A stretch of DNA of 64,000 nucleotides from DTWD01 sp963662965 (GTDB taxonomy: Bacteria > Acidobacteriota > Vicinamibacteria > Vicinamibacterales > UBA8438). The notes beneath the pieces were generated by a model. It searched no databases. It was not told the DNA's origin and saw only the letters and a list, made by a program, of their open reading frames with translations. Below, piece after piece: positions 42,149-50,797 of the stretch (the first letter of the stretch is position 1; each line of letters begins with the position of its first letter). The stretch covers positions 4,588,001-4,652,000 of the forward strand of contig OY759970.1 in the NCBI GenBank assembly GCA_963662965.1. Reading direction: 5' to 3'. The translations under genes and the position numbers were made by a program.

Positions 42149-43603
42149 GTGCGTCACACCACACGAAGTTCGGAGAGAGTCATCGTCGCCGTCGTGTGGC
42201 TGCTCCTCGTGGTCGTCTCGCCCGCCCTGGCGCAAGACGCCGCTATCGGACCCTCTCCGGTGCTCCCGGTCGACGTCGCGTGGGAGCTCGATCTCGAACA
42301 GGGGCTGACCCACGCGCCAGGCTTCGACGACACGCGCGTCTACATTCCTCTACGCGATGGGACGTTGCTCGCACTTCTTCTGCGCACCGGTCAACACGTG
42401 TGGGCGCGCCACCGGCCGGTTGACCAGGCACCGGTGGCCGGCGACGGTCTCCTCGTCCTCAGCGCCGGCCAGCAGCTGATTGGCATCCGCGCCGGTGACG
42501 GTCGGCTGCTCTGGACACACCGACTCGACGCGCCGATCACCGCCCCGCTGCTCTGGACCGGTGGTTGGCTCATCGTCGCGCTCGAGGATGGCGCGCTCGT
42601 GGTCTTTCGCGGTGTCGATGGCGTCGAGATGTGGAGGCGCGACCTCGGCTCGACGGTGGCGGTCAGGCCGACGATCGCCGGGGGCCGGGTCTATGCGTCC
42701 CTGAGCGACGGACGGGTGACCGTGCACGAGCTGAGCACCGGCGTCCTCGCCTGGGAACGGCAGCTCACAGGGACGCCGCAACACATCCTTCCGCTCGACG
42801 CGGTGTTTGTCGGGTCGACAGACAACTTCTTCTACCGGTTGTCATTGACTGATGGCCGGGAGGAGTGGTATTCGCGCACCGGCGGCGACATCATCGGTGC
42901 GCCCGCCGTCGACGAGGAGCGCGTGTACTTCGCCTCACTCGACAATATCTTGCGTGCGCTCGACCGGCGCAGCGGCGTGCAGCAGTGGCGCCAACCTCTT
43001 GACGGGAGACCGTCGACCGGTCCGATTCGCTTCGAGTCCGCACTGGTCGTGGCTGGTCTGTCACCGACGATTCAGCTGTTCGACACCGAAACTGGACTAC
43101 CCGCTGGTCGCTTCATCGCGCCGGATGAGCTGGCCGCGCCTCCGCATCTCGTTCCACCGCCAGACGACGAGGCGCCTCGGATGGCATTGTTGGTCACGGG
43201 TGACGGCGACGTGATGGCGCTCACGACGGCCAGCGGCCCTCCTCGGCTCGACTCTCGCTTTCCACCGCACCCACTGCTGCCGTACCCCGACCGGTTGGCG
43301 CTCGACGATATCGCTGCGTGGTACACGCTCGCGCCACCGCCGCCACCGCCGGTCGCGCACGCACGGCGCTTCACCGTCCAGGTGGCGATCTTTGACAGCA
43401 TCACCCGGGCCGAACAGTTGGCGCAGCAGCTGCGCGATGACGGCTACCCAGCCTTTGTCCTGACCGGTCGGAGAACCCGCGTCGGGCGGTTGCACCGCGT
43501 GCGTATCGGTCGAGCGCTCGGACATGGCGACGCGGCTCGGCTCATCGGTCGTCTCGCGGCCGATGGGCCGGTCGACGCTCGCATTCTCAACGTCGATAGG
43601 TGA
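42149..43603 (+). CDS. Exported PQQ-type beta-propeller protein with SPOR domain
   Basis: 484-aa protein. Signal peptide about residues 1-29 (VIVAVVWLLLVVVSPALAQ). Residues about 40-330 carry PQQ/BamB-like propeller repeats: GTLLALLLRTGQHVWARH, GQQLIGIRAGDGRLLWTH, GALVVFRGVDGVEMWRRD, GRVTVHELSTGVLAWERQ and RALDRRSGVQQWRQPL. A poly-Pro linker (APPPPPPVAHA) leads to a C-terminal SPOR domain (about 410-484), RFTVQVAIFDSITRAEQLAQ, which binds denuded peptidoglycan at division sites. The start is GTG 42149, preceded by GAGG. The combination suggests a cell-envelope scaffold, possibly BamB-like; this is inference. Confidence 0.8.
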   Translation: MRHTTRSSERVIVAVVWLLLVVVSPALAQDAAIGPSPVLPVDVAWELDLEQGLTHAPGFDDTRVYIPLRDGTLLALLLRTGQHVWARHRPVDQAPVAGDGLLVLSAGQQLIGIRAGDGRLLWTHRLDAPITAPLLWTGGWLIVALEDGALVVFRGVDGVEMWRRDLGSTVAVRPTIAGGRVYASLSDGRVTVHELSTGVLAWERQLTGTPQHILPLDAVFVGSTDNFFYRLSLTDGREEWYSRTGGDIIGAPAVDEERVYFASLDNILRALDRRSGVQQWRQPLDGRPSTGPIRFESALVVAGLSPTIQLFDTETGLPAGRFIAPDELAAPPHLVPPPDDEAPRMALLVTGDGDVMALTTASGPPRLDSRFPPHPLLPYPDRLALDDIAAWYTLAPPPPPPVAHARRFTVQVAIFDSITRAEQLAQQLRDDGYPAFVLTGRRTRVGRLHRVRIGRALGHGDAARLIGRLAADGPVDARILNVDR

Positions 43604-43746
43604 CACCGGCCCTGCGTGATGAGTAGCGGGAGCACGGCCGCACGACGGCGGCGTCCTCGAACGCGCGCAGGCCGTCCCCACCCGAGCACATGCGCCGGGC
43701 GCAAGACCACGCCACCCGTCGGCATCGGATTTGCGCGAACCTCTCC

Positions 43747-46700
43747 ATGACCGCCGTCCTGCCACTCTGGAGCCGCGTTCTGGTCGTCGTCGCGGTGACG
43801 GCCGCCGGCGTCGCCGCGGCCGGCCGCCTCGTCGAATTGACTCGGTACGGCGCCACATCCGACGACACGTTTGTGCGCGTCGAGCAGCACGTCCGTGAAC
43901 AGTTCGATGATCTCGCGGTGACGCTCGAGCGCAGGGCAGTGGCGCTCGCCACTGACCCCGCGGTCGCCGATCGTCTGACGGCGCAGAGCAACCGCGCATC
44001 GCTCGCGGAGCTGTTTGAGTTGACCCACGCCGGTGCCGCCGAGACCTCGTCAGATTTCGCCGTGACGGTGTATGACGGCACCGCGACCGCGCGCGCCTGG
44101 TCTGGACGACCGTCGGAGCTTCCTCTCGCCCGCATCCTTGGTGACGCGACGTTCTTCATCGCCACGAGTCCGCTGGGACTCCGCCTGGTGTACGTCGAAC
44201 CGATCGTGATGGAGCGCGCGGCTGGCGCCGACCCGGTCGGCCGCCAGCGACGCGTCGGATCGGTGTCGACGGAGCATCTCCTGTCGACGGCCACCGGACT
44301 CGCCGAACGCATCGGTCCGTCGCCGCTCGATTCTCCGCTCGCGCCACTCGATTTGCGTCCGTCGACTACCGCCCGTGCCCTGGCGCCAGGCCTTCGAGTA
44401 TTCGCACTCGACGCACCCGATGGATCGCCTCTCGTCGATGCCGTCGTGTCGGACGGCGACCTTGCGGCTGCCCGCGCCGCGTGGCGGCGCAACGTGCGCG
44501 ACGTCGCGCTCGCGATGGTCGCGCTCGTGCTCGTGCTGGCGGCGCTCCCTGCGCTCGCGCGGGCTCCGCGACAGCTCGATGGGCGGACGGCGCTCCGCAC
44601 AACGGCTCTGGCCGCCGGCGAGCTCTTCGTGGCCTGTGCGTTGCTCTGGACCGCGAGCACACCGGGACCCGTACGCCCATCGCTCTTTGCGGCGGAGGCG
44701 TACACCTCGATTCGATTCCCATTTGTGCTGCGGTCACCAGCCGACGTCCTGTTGCTCGGCCTCGTGCTCACTCTCCTTGCGGCGACCGCCGCCCGCCTCG
44801 CCGATGTCGCGCGTCTCGCGTGGCGCCACCGACCACGGGACGTCACCCGCGGTACCGTTCTTTCCGCTGGGGTCGGCGCCGGCGCGGTGGTGGCGCTGAT
44901 GCTGACGACGTATGCACTGCTCCTCAGGGACACGATCGCCGGCGCGCTCGTCGACGTCTTGTATCCGTCGCTCAATCCGTGGGACTCGTCGCGAATCGGA
45001 CTTTTGCTCGGCCTGTTGCTCGCCGCCGCGGCGATGCAGTGGTTGGGCGCGCTCACACTCGTCACGGTGGCCGCTCGTTGGAAGCATACGCGCGTGTCGC
45101 TTCCGGCACGACTTTCGGCCTGGTCCGCGGCCGGGGTCCTCGCCGCGGCGTTGCCGCAGATCCCACCCACGCAATTTCTCGTCCTGGTCGCCGGATCGAT
45201 CGCGATCGCCGGCGTCTTGCCTACGATTCGCCCGTGGTTCCGGCATGCCTCCGAGTCCGCTCGCCTGGCGACGACCTTCGCGTTCCTCATCATCCCGGCG
45301 CTACTCGCGTATCCGTTGATGGCGCATCAGGGCACCGCGGCGAAACGTCGCTTCATCGAGGAGCAGTTCGCGCCGGCGGCGGCGCGGCAACCGGATGCCC
45401 TGCTCGCCAGCCTGTCCCGCGCGCAGGCCGAGATCGATTCCCTCATCGCGACGATGGCGCTCCCGCTCGACGCGTCCGATGGCGACGTGGGTCGGCCGAC
45501 CCCTGACGCGGCGTTCGCGATCTGGCGTGACACCGAGTTGGCGCGGCTTCGCTTGACCTCCGCGATCGAGTTGTATGGTCCCGATCGCGAGCTCATCAGC
45601 CGGTTTGCTCTCAACTTTCCGGAGTATGCGGCGACGACCCAGGCATTCGAAGCGACCACATGCGCGTGGGACGTGTACGGCGAAGTCTCGCCGTTCGGCT
45701 CGCAGGAGCGACGGATTCTTCACGCGGAACGGGGTATCTGCGTCGACGGCCAGGACGGCGCCGTCTGGGGGAGGGTCGTCGTTCACGTGCCGCTCGACTA
45801 CCGCGCGTTACCATTCGTGCCATCCCAGAGTCCGTACTACGAGGCCCTGCGACCGCAGCCGACGCTCTCCGAGCCGGGTCGCATCGGCGCGGACGTCGAC
45901 GTCGCGATCTACGGATGGGGGCTCAGCCCGCTGTTCACGGCCGGCAGCGGGGCGTGGGCGATTGATACGCCGCTGTTCGACCGAATCTACTCATCCCGTG
46001 ACCCGTTCTGGACCACGCTCCAATCGACCACTCGGACATCGGACGTCTACTTCTCAAACAACCGGGCCGGCATCTACGCCCTCGGGATTCCGGTCCTGAC
46101 GTTGTTCGACCATCTGGTCCGCCTCGCCGAGATCGTAGCGCTCGTCGGCATTGGATTCCTCTGCTGGATTCTCGTGCTGATGGCGGCGGGACCGTTTGCC
46201 CGCAACCGCTACCGGTTCGGTCGCGAATTGCTGCGCGAGCTTCGCACCAGTTTCTACCGCCGTCTGTTCCTCGCCTTCGTGGCGGTCTCGGTCGTGCCAG
46301 TGCTTGTCCTCGCCGTGGTCATTCGGAACTATTCGACGGCGCAAATGCGGAGCGATGCGGAAGCCGGTGCGGTTCGCACGGCGGTCATTGCGCAACGGGT
46401 GATCGCCGAGCTGCGTGAGGCCGCTGATGCGCCGGCGTCGCTCATCACTGACGACCTGCTCGTCTTCGTGAGCCAGGTGATCGACCAGAACGTGAACATC
46501 TTCGAAGGCTCGCGTCTCATCGCCACAAGCGAACGCGATCTCTTTGCGTCCGGTTTGTTGCCAACGCGTACGCCCGACGCGGTCTACGAGGCGATCGCGT
46601 TGTCCCAGGCCCCGAGCTTCGTCACCGAAGACGCCATAGGCCCACAGACCTACCTCGTCGCCGCGGCTCCCCTCCCTTCAGCCGGCGCCGACGCGATTCT

Positions 46701-47703
46701 GACCGTCCCGCTGGCATCGCGCCAGCGCGAGATCGAGCGACAGATCAACGAACTCGATCGCGGCATTCTCCTCGGCGTGACGCTGCTCATTCTGCTCGGG
46801 GCGGCCAGCGGCTACTACATCGCCGAACGGATCGCGGATCCTGTCCAACGCCTCACGCGAGCCACGCGACGGATCGCGCGCGGCGATTTCGACGCGCGAG
46901 TCATGACGCGCGCCGCTGACGAGCTCGAGCGGCTGGTGGCCGCCTTTAATCGAATGGCGGAAGATCTCAAAGAGCAGCGTCAACAGCTCGAGCACACGAA
47001 CCGCCTCGAGGCGTGGGCCGAAATGGCGCGGCAGGTGGCGCACGAAATCAAGAATCCGTTGACGCCGGTCCAGCTATCCGCCGAACATTTACTGCGTGTC
47101 CACCGCGACCATGGTGAGCCGCTCGGTCCGGTGCTGCAAGAGTGTGTCGACTCGATTCTCAAGCAGGTGCGGATTCTCCGGCAGATTTCGTCGGAGTTCT
47201 CCAGCTACGCGTCGTCGCCGCCAGTCGCCCGACTGCAGACGGCGTTAGCCGAGGTCGTCAACGACGTGCTCGAGTCGTATCGCATTGGTCTTGATGAGCG
47301 CATTCGATTGACGGTCGACTTGTCGAGCTCGCTGCCGACGCTGCTCATCGATCGCACCCTCGTCGGCCGTGCGTTGACCAACATCGTCGAGAATGCTCTC
47401 CACGCCATGCCGGGGGACGGCACGCTCACCGTGACGGCGCGCGCGCGCGACCAGCACGTCGAACTCGTCGTTCAGGACACCGGCGTCGGCCTCGACGAGG
47501 TGACCCTCGCGCGCATCTTCGAGCCGTATTTCTCGACAAAAGTCAGCGGGACCGGGCTCGGCATGGCCATCGCCAAACGGAACGTCGAGCTGAACGACGG
47601 CACCATCAGCGTTGAGAGCACGAAAGGAGTGGGCACCGTCATCACGCTCCGCTTTCCAGCGAACGACGATGGTGAAGCCCGGGGGGCCGCAGGCCCCATC
47701 TGA
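43747..47703 (+). CDS. Very large NtrY-like membrane histidine kinase
   Basis: 1318-aa sensor kinase. One TM near residues 10-30, an extracytoplasmic region (about 35-240), a block of about seven TM helices (250-535), a second extracytoplasmic region, further TM helices near 800 and 850, a third short sensor loop, a TM at about 1005-1025 (LLGVTLLILLGAASGYYIAE), then HAMP (ADPVQRLTRATRRIARGDFD), HisKA with the phosphoacceptor in MARQVAHEIKNPLTPVQLSA, and HATPase_c (LTNIVENALHAMPGDG, VQDTGVGLDEV, VSGTGLGMAIAKRNVELN). HEIKNPLTP and the layout are NtrY-like, so its regulator may act with sigma-54. No response regulator is adjacent. ATG 43747 opens directly with the first TM. Confidence 0.85.
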   Translation: MTAVLPLWSRVLVVVAVTAAGVAAAGRLVELTRYGATSDDTFVRVEQHVREQFDDLAVTLERRAVALATDPAVADRLTAQSNRASLAELFELTHAGAAETSSDFAVTVYDGTATARAWSGRPSELPLARILGDATFFIATSPLGLRLVYVEPIVMERAAGADPVGRQRRVGSVSTEHLLSTATGLAERIGPSPLDSPLAPLDLRPSTTARALAPGLRVFALDAPDGSPLVDAVVSDGDLAAARAAWRRNVRDVALAMVALVLVLAALPALARAPRQLDGRTALRTTALAAGELFVACALLWTASTPGPVRPSLFAAEAYTSIRFPFVLRSPADVLLLGLVLTLLAATAARLADVARLAWRHRPRDVTRGTVLSAGVGAGAVVALMLTTYALLLRDTIAGALVDVLYPSLNPWDSSRIGLLLGLLLAAAAMQWLGALTLVTVAARWKHTRVSLPARLSAWSAAGVLAAALPQIPPTQFLVLVAGSIAIAGVLPTIRPWFRHASESARLATTFAFLIIPALLAYPLMAHQGTAAKRRFIEEQFAPAAARQPDALLASLSRAQAEIDSLIATMALPLDASDGDVGRPTPDAAFAIWRDTELARLRLTSAIELYGPDRELISRFALNFPEYAATTQAFEATTCAWDVYGEVSPFGSQERRILHAERGICVDGQDGAVWGRVVVHVPLDYRALPFVPSQSPYYEALRPQPTLSEPGRIGADVDVAIYGWGLSPLFTAGSGAWAIDTPLFDRIYSSRDPFWTTLQSTTRTSDVYFSNNRAGIYALGIPVLTLFDHLVRLAEIVALVGIGFLCWILVLMAAGPFARNRYRFGRELLRELRTSFYRRLFLAFVAVSVVPVLVLAVVIRNYSTAQMRSDAEAGAVRTAVIAQRVIAELREAADAPASLITDDLLVFVSQVIDQNVNIFEGSRLIATSERDLFASGLLPTRTPDAVYEAIALSQAPSFVTEDAIGPQTYLVAAAPLPSAGADAILTVPLASRQREIERQINELDRGILLGVTLLILLGAASGYYIAERIADPVQRLTRATRRIARGDFDARVMTRAADELERLVAAFNRMAEDLKEQRQQLEHTNRLEAWAEMARQVAHEIKNPLTPVQLSAEHLLRVHRDHGEPLGPVLQECVDSILKQVRILRQISSEFSSYASSPPVARLQTALAEVVNDVLESYRIGLDERIRLTVDLSSSLPTLLIDRTLVGRALTNIVENALHAMPGDGTLTVTARARDQHVELVVQDTGVGLDEVTLARIFEPYFSTKVSGTGLGMAIAKRNVELNDGTISVESTKGVGTVITLRFPANDDGEARGAAGPI

Positions 47704-47704
47704 A

Positions 47705-48502
47705 TCAGGACGCCGATCGTTCGGCGTCGGACCCGGCCGACTCGACGTGACGGGGTCGGCGCCATCCACGGCTCCACGCGGCCCCGACGAGGCCTGAGGC
47801 GAGATACGCGTATGCCATCACCACGAGGACAATCTGTGGCTGTGCCACGATAGCGGCGATCACCGCCGCAATGACGAGGGGGGTGGAATAGGAGCGACGA
47901 CGGCCTGGAATCAACGCACTGAAGCTCCGAAAACGGAGCCGACTCACCATCAACACCGCCGGCAGGAGTACGATCGCAAGCGCGCCGAACGCCGCCGCCG
48001 GCTCGGCCAACCCTCCCGGTACCGCGAACACGGTAGCCGCCGGCACGCCCGCCGCCGCCGGACTCGGGAGTCCAACGAAGTAGCGCTTGTCGCCTTCCGT
48101 GCCCTGGATGTTGAACCGGGCCAGTCTGACGGCGACCGCCGTCAACCACAGAAAGGCGACGGCCCAGCCGAGTCGCCCAAGCGGCTCCAGGCCCCACGCA
48201 AACACGAGCGTCGCCGGCGCCACGCCAAACGACACGATATCCGCGAGTGAATCGAACTCCACCCCAAAGTCGCTCGTGGCGCCCGTGGCCCGCGCAATGC
48301 GACCATCCAGGAGGTCCAGGACCATCGCGAACCCGACGAACGGAGCCGCCGTCACGAAGTCCCCACGCATCGCATAGACGATGCACGCCCAGCCGCAGAA
48401 CATATTCGCGACGGTGAACATGCTCGGCAACAAGAAGACGCCGCGTCGGGCCCGGCGTGGCCGCGGCGTCGGACGTCGGAACATCGACAGCACCTTGCTC
48501 AT
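47705..48502 (-). CDS. pssA: CDP-diacylglycerol-serine phosphatidyltransferase
   Basis: Membrane enzyme (265 aa) making phosphatidylserine from CDP-diacylglycerol and serine. The CDP-alcohol phosphotransferase motif DGRIARATGATSDFGVEFDS fits D-G-x2-A-R-x8-G-x3-D-x3-D. Six to eight hydrophobic segments; PSMFTVANMFCGWACIVYA and VSFGVAPATLVFAWGL are typical of type II PssA. The start overlaps the psd stop by four bases, so the two steps to phosphatidylethanolamine are coupled. It converges with the histidine kinase gene with one base between them. Confidence 0.93.
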   Translation of the reverse strand: MSKVLSMFRRPTPRPRRARRGVFLLPSMFTVANMFCGWACIVYAMRGDFVTAAPFVGFAMVLDLLDGRIARATGATSDFGVEFDSLADIVSFGVAPATLVFAWGLEPLGRLGWAVAFLWLTAVAVRLARFNIQGTEGDKRYFVGLPSPAAAGVPAATVFAVPGGLAEPAAAFGALAIVLLPAVLMVSRLRFRSFSALIPGRRRSYSTPLVIAAVIAAIVAQPQIVLVVMAYAYLASGLVGAAWSRGWRRPRHVESAGSDAERSAS

Positions 48503-49134
48503 GGTTTACTCGCCAACCGGGCGATCACGGTTTCTCCCCCCCGAACGCCCTCCCCGACAGTCACCTGGACCACCGCCGATCGCGGGAGGAACACATCCAT
48601 CCGGGAACCGAACTTCATAATACCGAACCGCTGCCCTCGTGCCACCTCCATGCCGGGCGTGACTCGGCAGACCACTCGCCGGGCGAGGAGGCCAACCACC
48701 TGTCGGAACACCACGAGCTGGCCTCCGTGGTCGACCCGCACCTCCGCCCGCTCGTTGTCCGCTGCCGACCGCCGGTCGTAGGCCGGGAGGAACCGTCCCC
48801 GCCTGTAGTCCACGTCGACCACACGCCCGCCCACCGGCGTCCGGTTGACATGAACGTCGAGCGGGGAAAGAAAAATGCTGATTTGGAGCCACTCGCCCTC
48901 GGGGGCTACGGACGCCTCGGCATCGCCCGCGTGCAGAACCCGTCCGTCGGCAGGCGCGAGCACCGCGTCATCACCGATCCCCGCTGGTTCGTCTCGTTCC
49001 GGGTCGCGAAAAAAGAGCGCCAGGGCACCGCCCAGGACGAAGAGCGCTCCGGCGCCCCACCACATGCCGAGTACGGCCAGGAGTCCGGCTCCAACGACTG
49101 GGTACAAGACGAAGGGAAGGCCGTCTCGATCCAT
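48499..49134 (-). CDS. psd: Phosphatidylserine decarboxylase proenzyme
   Basis: Pyruvoyl enzyme (211 aa, short archaeal/Sinorhizobium-type class) converting phosphatidylserine to phosphatidylethanolamine. Two N-terminal hydrophobic segments, then LAPADGRVLHAG, WLQISIFLSPLDVHVNRTPV with the catalytic His, and GQRFGIMKFGSRMDVFLPRS, where cleavage before Ser in F-G-S generates the pyruvoyl group. Located directly upstream of pssA with a four-base overlap. Confidence 0.93.
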   Translation of the reverse strand: MDRDGLPFVLYPVVGAGLLAVLGMWWGAGALFVLGGALALFFRDPERDEPAGIGDDAVLAPADGRVLHAGDAEASVAPEGEWLQISIFLSPLDVHVNRTPVGGRVVDVDYRRGRFLPAYDRRSAADNERAEVRVDHGGQLVVFRQVVGLLARRVVCRVTPGMEVARGQRFGIMKFGSRMDVFLPRSAVVQVTVGEGVRGGETVIARLASKP

Positions 49135-49207
49135 GATCTAGTGTCCTCCGCACGCAGGACACTCGCTACGATGGGGACGGCCGCGGCGCAGGTGGTCCAG
49201 TTTCTCC

Positions 49208-49462
49208 CTAGCCTTCGAACGCGGGGGTGTTCTCGCTCAGGGACGGCGTCAGATGGCGGCGCAGAATGTGCTCCATCTGATCCTTGAGCTGAAGCTTCTT
49301 TTTCTTCAGTGTGGCCTTTTCGAACTCGTCGTCGCCGGATGGATACGGATTACCGAGCAGCTCACGAAGTCGCGATTCAAGTGCTTGATGCTGCCCTGCC
49401 AGACGACGATACTCGTCGTCCTGCTGCAGCAACACGTCGCGTACATGCTGCTCACGTTTCAT
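49208..49462 (-). CDS. DUF465 (YdcH-like) small protein
   Basis: 84-aa protein of the DUF465 family, small helical proteins of unknown function. It is almost entirely a coiled coil: QHQALESRLRELLGNPYPSG, then FEKATLKKKKLQLKDQMEHI, the typical LKKKKLxLKD stretch. The start at 49462 follows AGGAGGGAGC, a strong ribosome-binding site; the longer upstream frame has no family support. It stands alone between psd and rimI. Confidence 0.85.
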   Translation of the reverse strand: MKREQHVRDVLLQQDDEYRRLAGQHQALESRLRELLGNPYPSGDDEFEKATLKKKKLQLKDQMEHILRRHLTPSLSENTPAFEG

Positions 49463-49533
49463 GCTCCCTCCTGCGGTTTTTCTTTGGGATGGGTCGCGGC
49501 AGGCCGGGATGGCCTCATGGCAGTCGCAACCTA

Positions 49534-50019
49534 TCACACGCCCAGATCGGTTTCAAGCTGCCGCCAGAGGATGACCGCGTCCTCGGTTGGCGATGTGTAG
49601 TACGTGTGCCGGACCCCCGCCCTGCGGAACCCTGCCGCCGCGTACATACGCCGCGCGATGTCATTCGACCGGCGCACTTCCAGCGTGGCACGTCTTGCTC
49701 CACGCTGGACGCCGACCTCGCAGGCGCGGGCGAGCAGCGCGCGCGCGACTCCCTGGCGCCGCCACCCCGGAAGTACGGCGAGGTTCTTGATGTGCAACTC
49801 GTCGTGCATTACCCAGACGGAGCAGTAGCCGACCGCGTCATCGTCCTCCGCGGAGAGCCACGCGGCGAAGAGAAAGGAGCGGTCGGGCTGACGCAACTGC
49901 CCCTCAAACATCTCGCGGGTCCACGGGTTGATGAACGCGACGTCGTCAATGGCCATGACCACGTCGAGCGCGGTCGGGTCGACGATGCGCGTGATTCGCC
50001 ACCCATGCTCCGTGTTCAT
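49534..50019 (-). CDS. rimI: Ribosomal-protein S18 alanine N-acetyltransferase
   Basis: GNAT acetyltransferase, 161 aa. Core motifs: DDVAFINPWTREMFEGQL at the N-terminus (typical RimI FxxxWxxxxF), YCSVWVMHDELHIKNLAVLP, the acetyl-CoA loop GWRRQGVARALLARACEVGV, LEVRRSNDIARRMYAAAGFR and the C-terminal YYTSPTEDAVILW. The start overlaps the tsaB stop as ATGA; tsaB-rimI pairing is common and supports the assignment. Confidence 0.9.
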   Translation of the reverse strand: MNTEHGWRITRIVDPTALDVVMAIDDVAFINPWTREMFEGQLRQPDRSFLFAAWLSAEDDDAVGYCSVWVMHDELHIKNLAVLPGWRRQGVARALLARACEVGVQRGARRATLEVRRSNDIARRMYAAAGFRRAGVRHTYYTSPTEDAVILWRQLETDLGV

Positions 50020-50747
50020 CGTGAAGAAGAGCCCGCCGTTGAACGCGATCGGCGTTCGCGGGCCAACACGGCGTCGGGACGTCTGACGTACAGCGGCTGG
50101 ACGGCGTGGGGCACGACCGACTCGCACCTCGGGTCGGCCGCCATGCGAGCGATCGTCGGCGCCAACGGCGGGAGGGCGGTCTCCAGCTCAGCCTCCGGGC
50201 CCAACCGCGTCTCGAGCTCCCCACGCGCGCTGGCCACGCCGTTCCCAATCACGCCGACGCGGTGCTCCGACAGCTGGTCCGCCCACGCATCGAGGATGTC
50301 CGTCGCTGACCCGACACGCGGCCCATGCAGGCACTCGACGGCGTCGACGCCAGCCCGCGCGTAGAGCGCGGCGAACACATCATCCCGCTGTCCGTCCATC
50401 CACACCAGAATGCGTTCGATACGCGACGACGCGCCACGTTGGCTTCTCACCACCGCGTCGAGGGTTGATACCGGAGCCACAAGCCGACCGTGCACGAGGG
50501 CCAGTGCCTGCACCGTCGCGATTCCGACGCGCAGGCTCGTAAACGAGCCAGGGCCCACGGCGACGGCGAAGCGATCAATATCGGCGAACGTCAGACCGGC
50601 GCCGGCCACGAGCGCGGCCAGGTCTCCCGGCAAGCGCTCGCCGTGCGTGCGGGCCGCATCGCCCGACGCCGTCGCGACGACGGAGTCACCGCGCGCCAGC
50701 GCCAGGCTTCCGTCGCGCGTGCTCGTATCGAGTGCCAAGATCACCAT
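50016..50747 (-). CDS. tsaB: tRNA t6A synthesis protein TsaB
   Basis: 243-aa non-catalytic partner of TsaD in making N6-threonylcarbamoyladenosine at A37 of ANN-decoding tRNAs. ASKHA-fold opening ILALDTSTRDGSLALARGDS, then HGERLPGDLAALVAGAGL, FAVAVGPGSFTSLRVGIATV (the TsaB signature) and LVAPVSTLDAVV. The start at 50747 opens directly on the domain; the longer frame to 50789 is not conserved. It is divergent from mutS, with 50 bases between them. Confidence 0.92.
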   Translation of the reverse strand: MVILALDTSTRDGSLALARGDSVVATASGDAARTHGERLPGDLAALVAGAGLTFADIDRFAVAVGPGSFTSLRVGIATVQALALVHGRLVAPVSTLDAVVRSQRGASSRIERILVWMDGQRDDVFAALYARAGVDAVECLHGPRVGSATDILDAWADQLSEHRVGVIGNGVASARGELETRLGPEAELETALPPLAPTIARMAADPRCESVVPHAVQPLYVRRPDAVLARERRSRSTAGSSSR

Positions 50748-50797
50748 CAGTGCGGACCGCCGGCTCCGTCTCGCATGCGATGCTACCATCGGGCACG

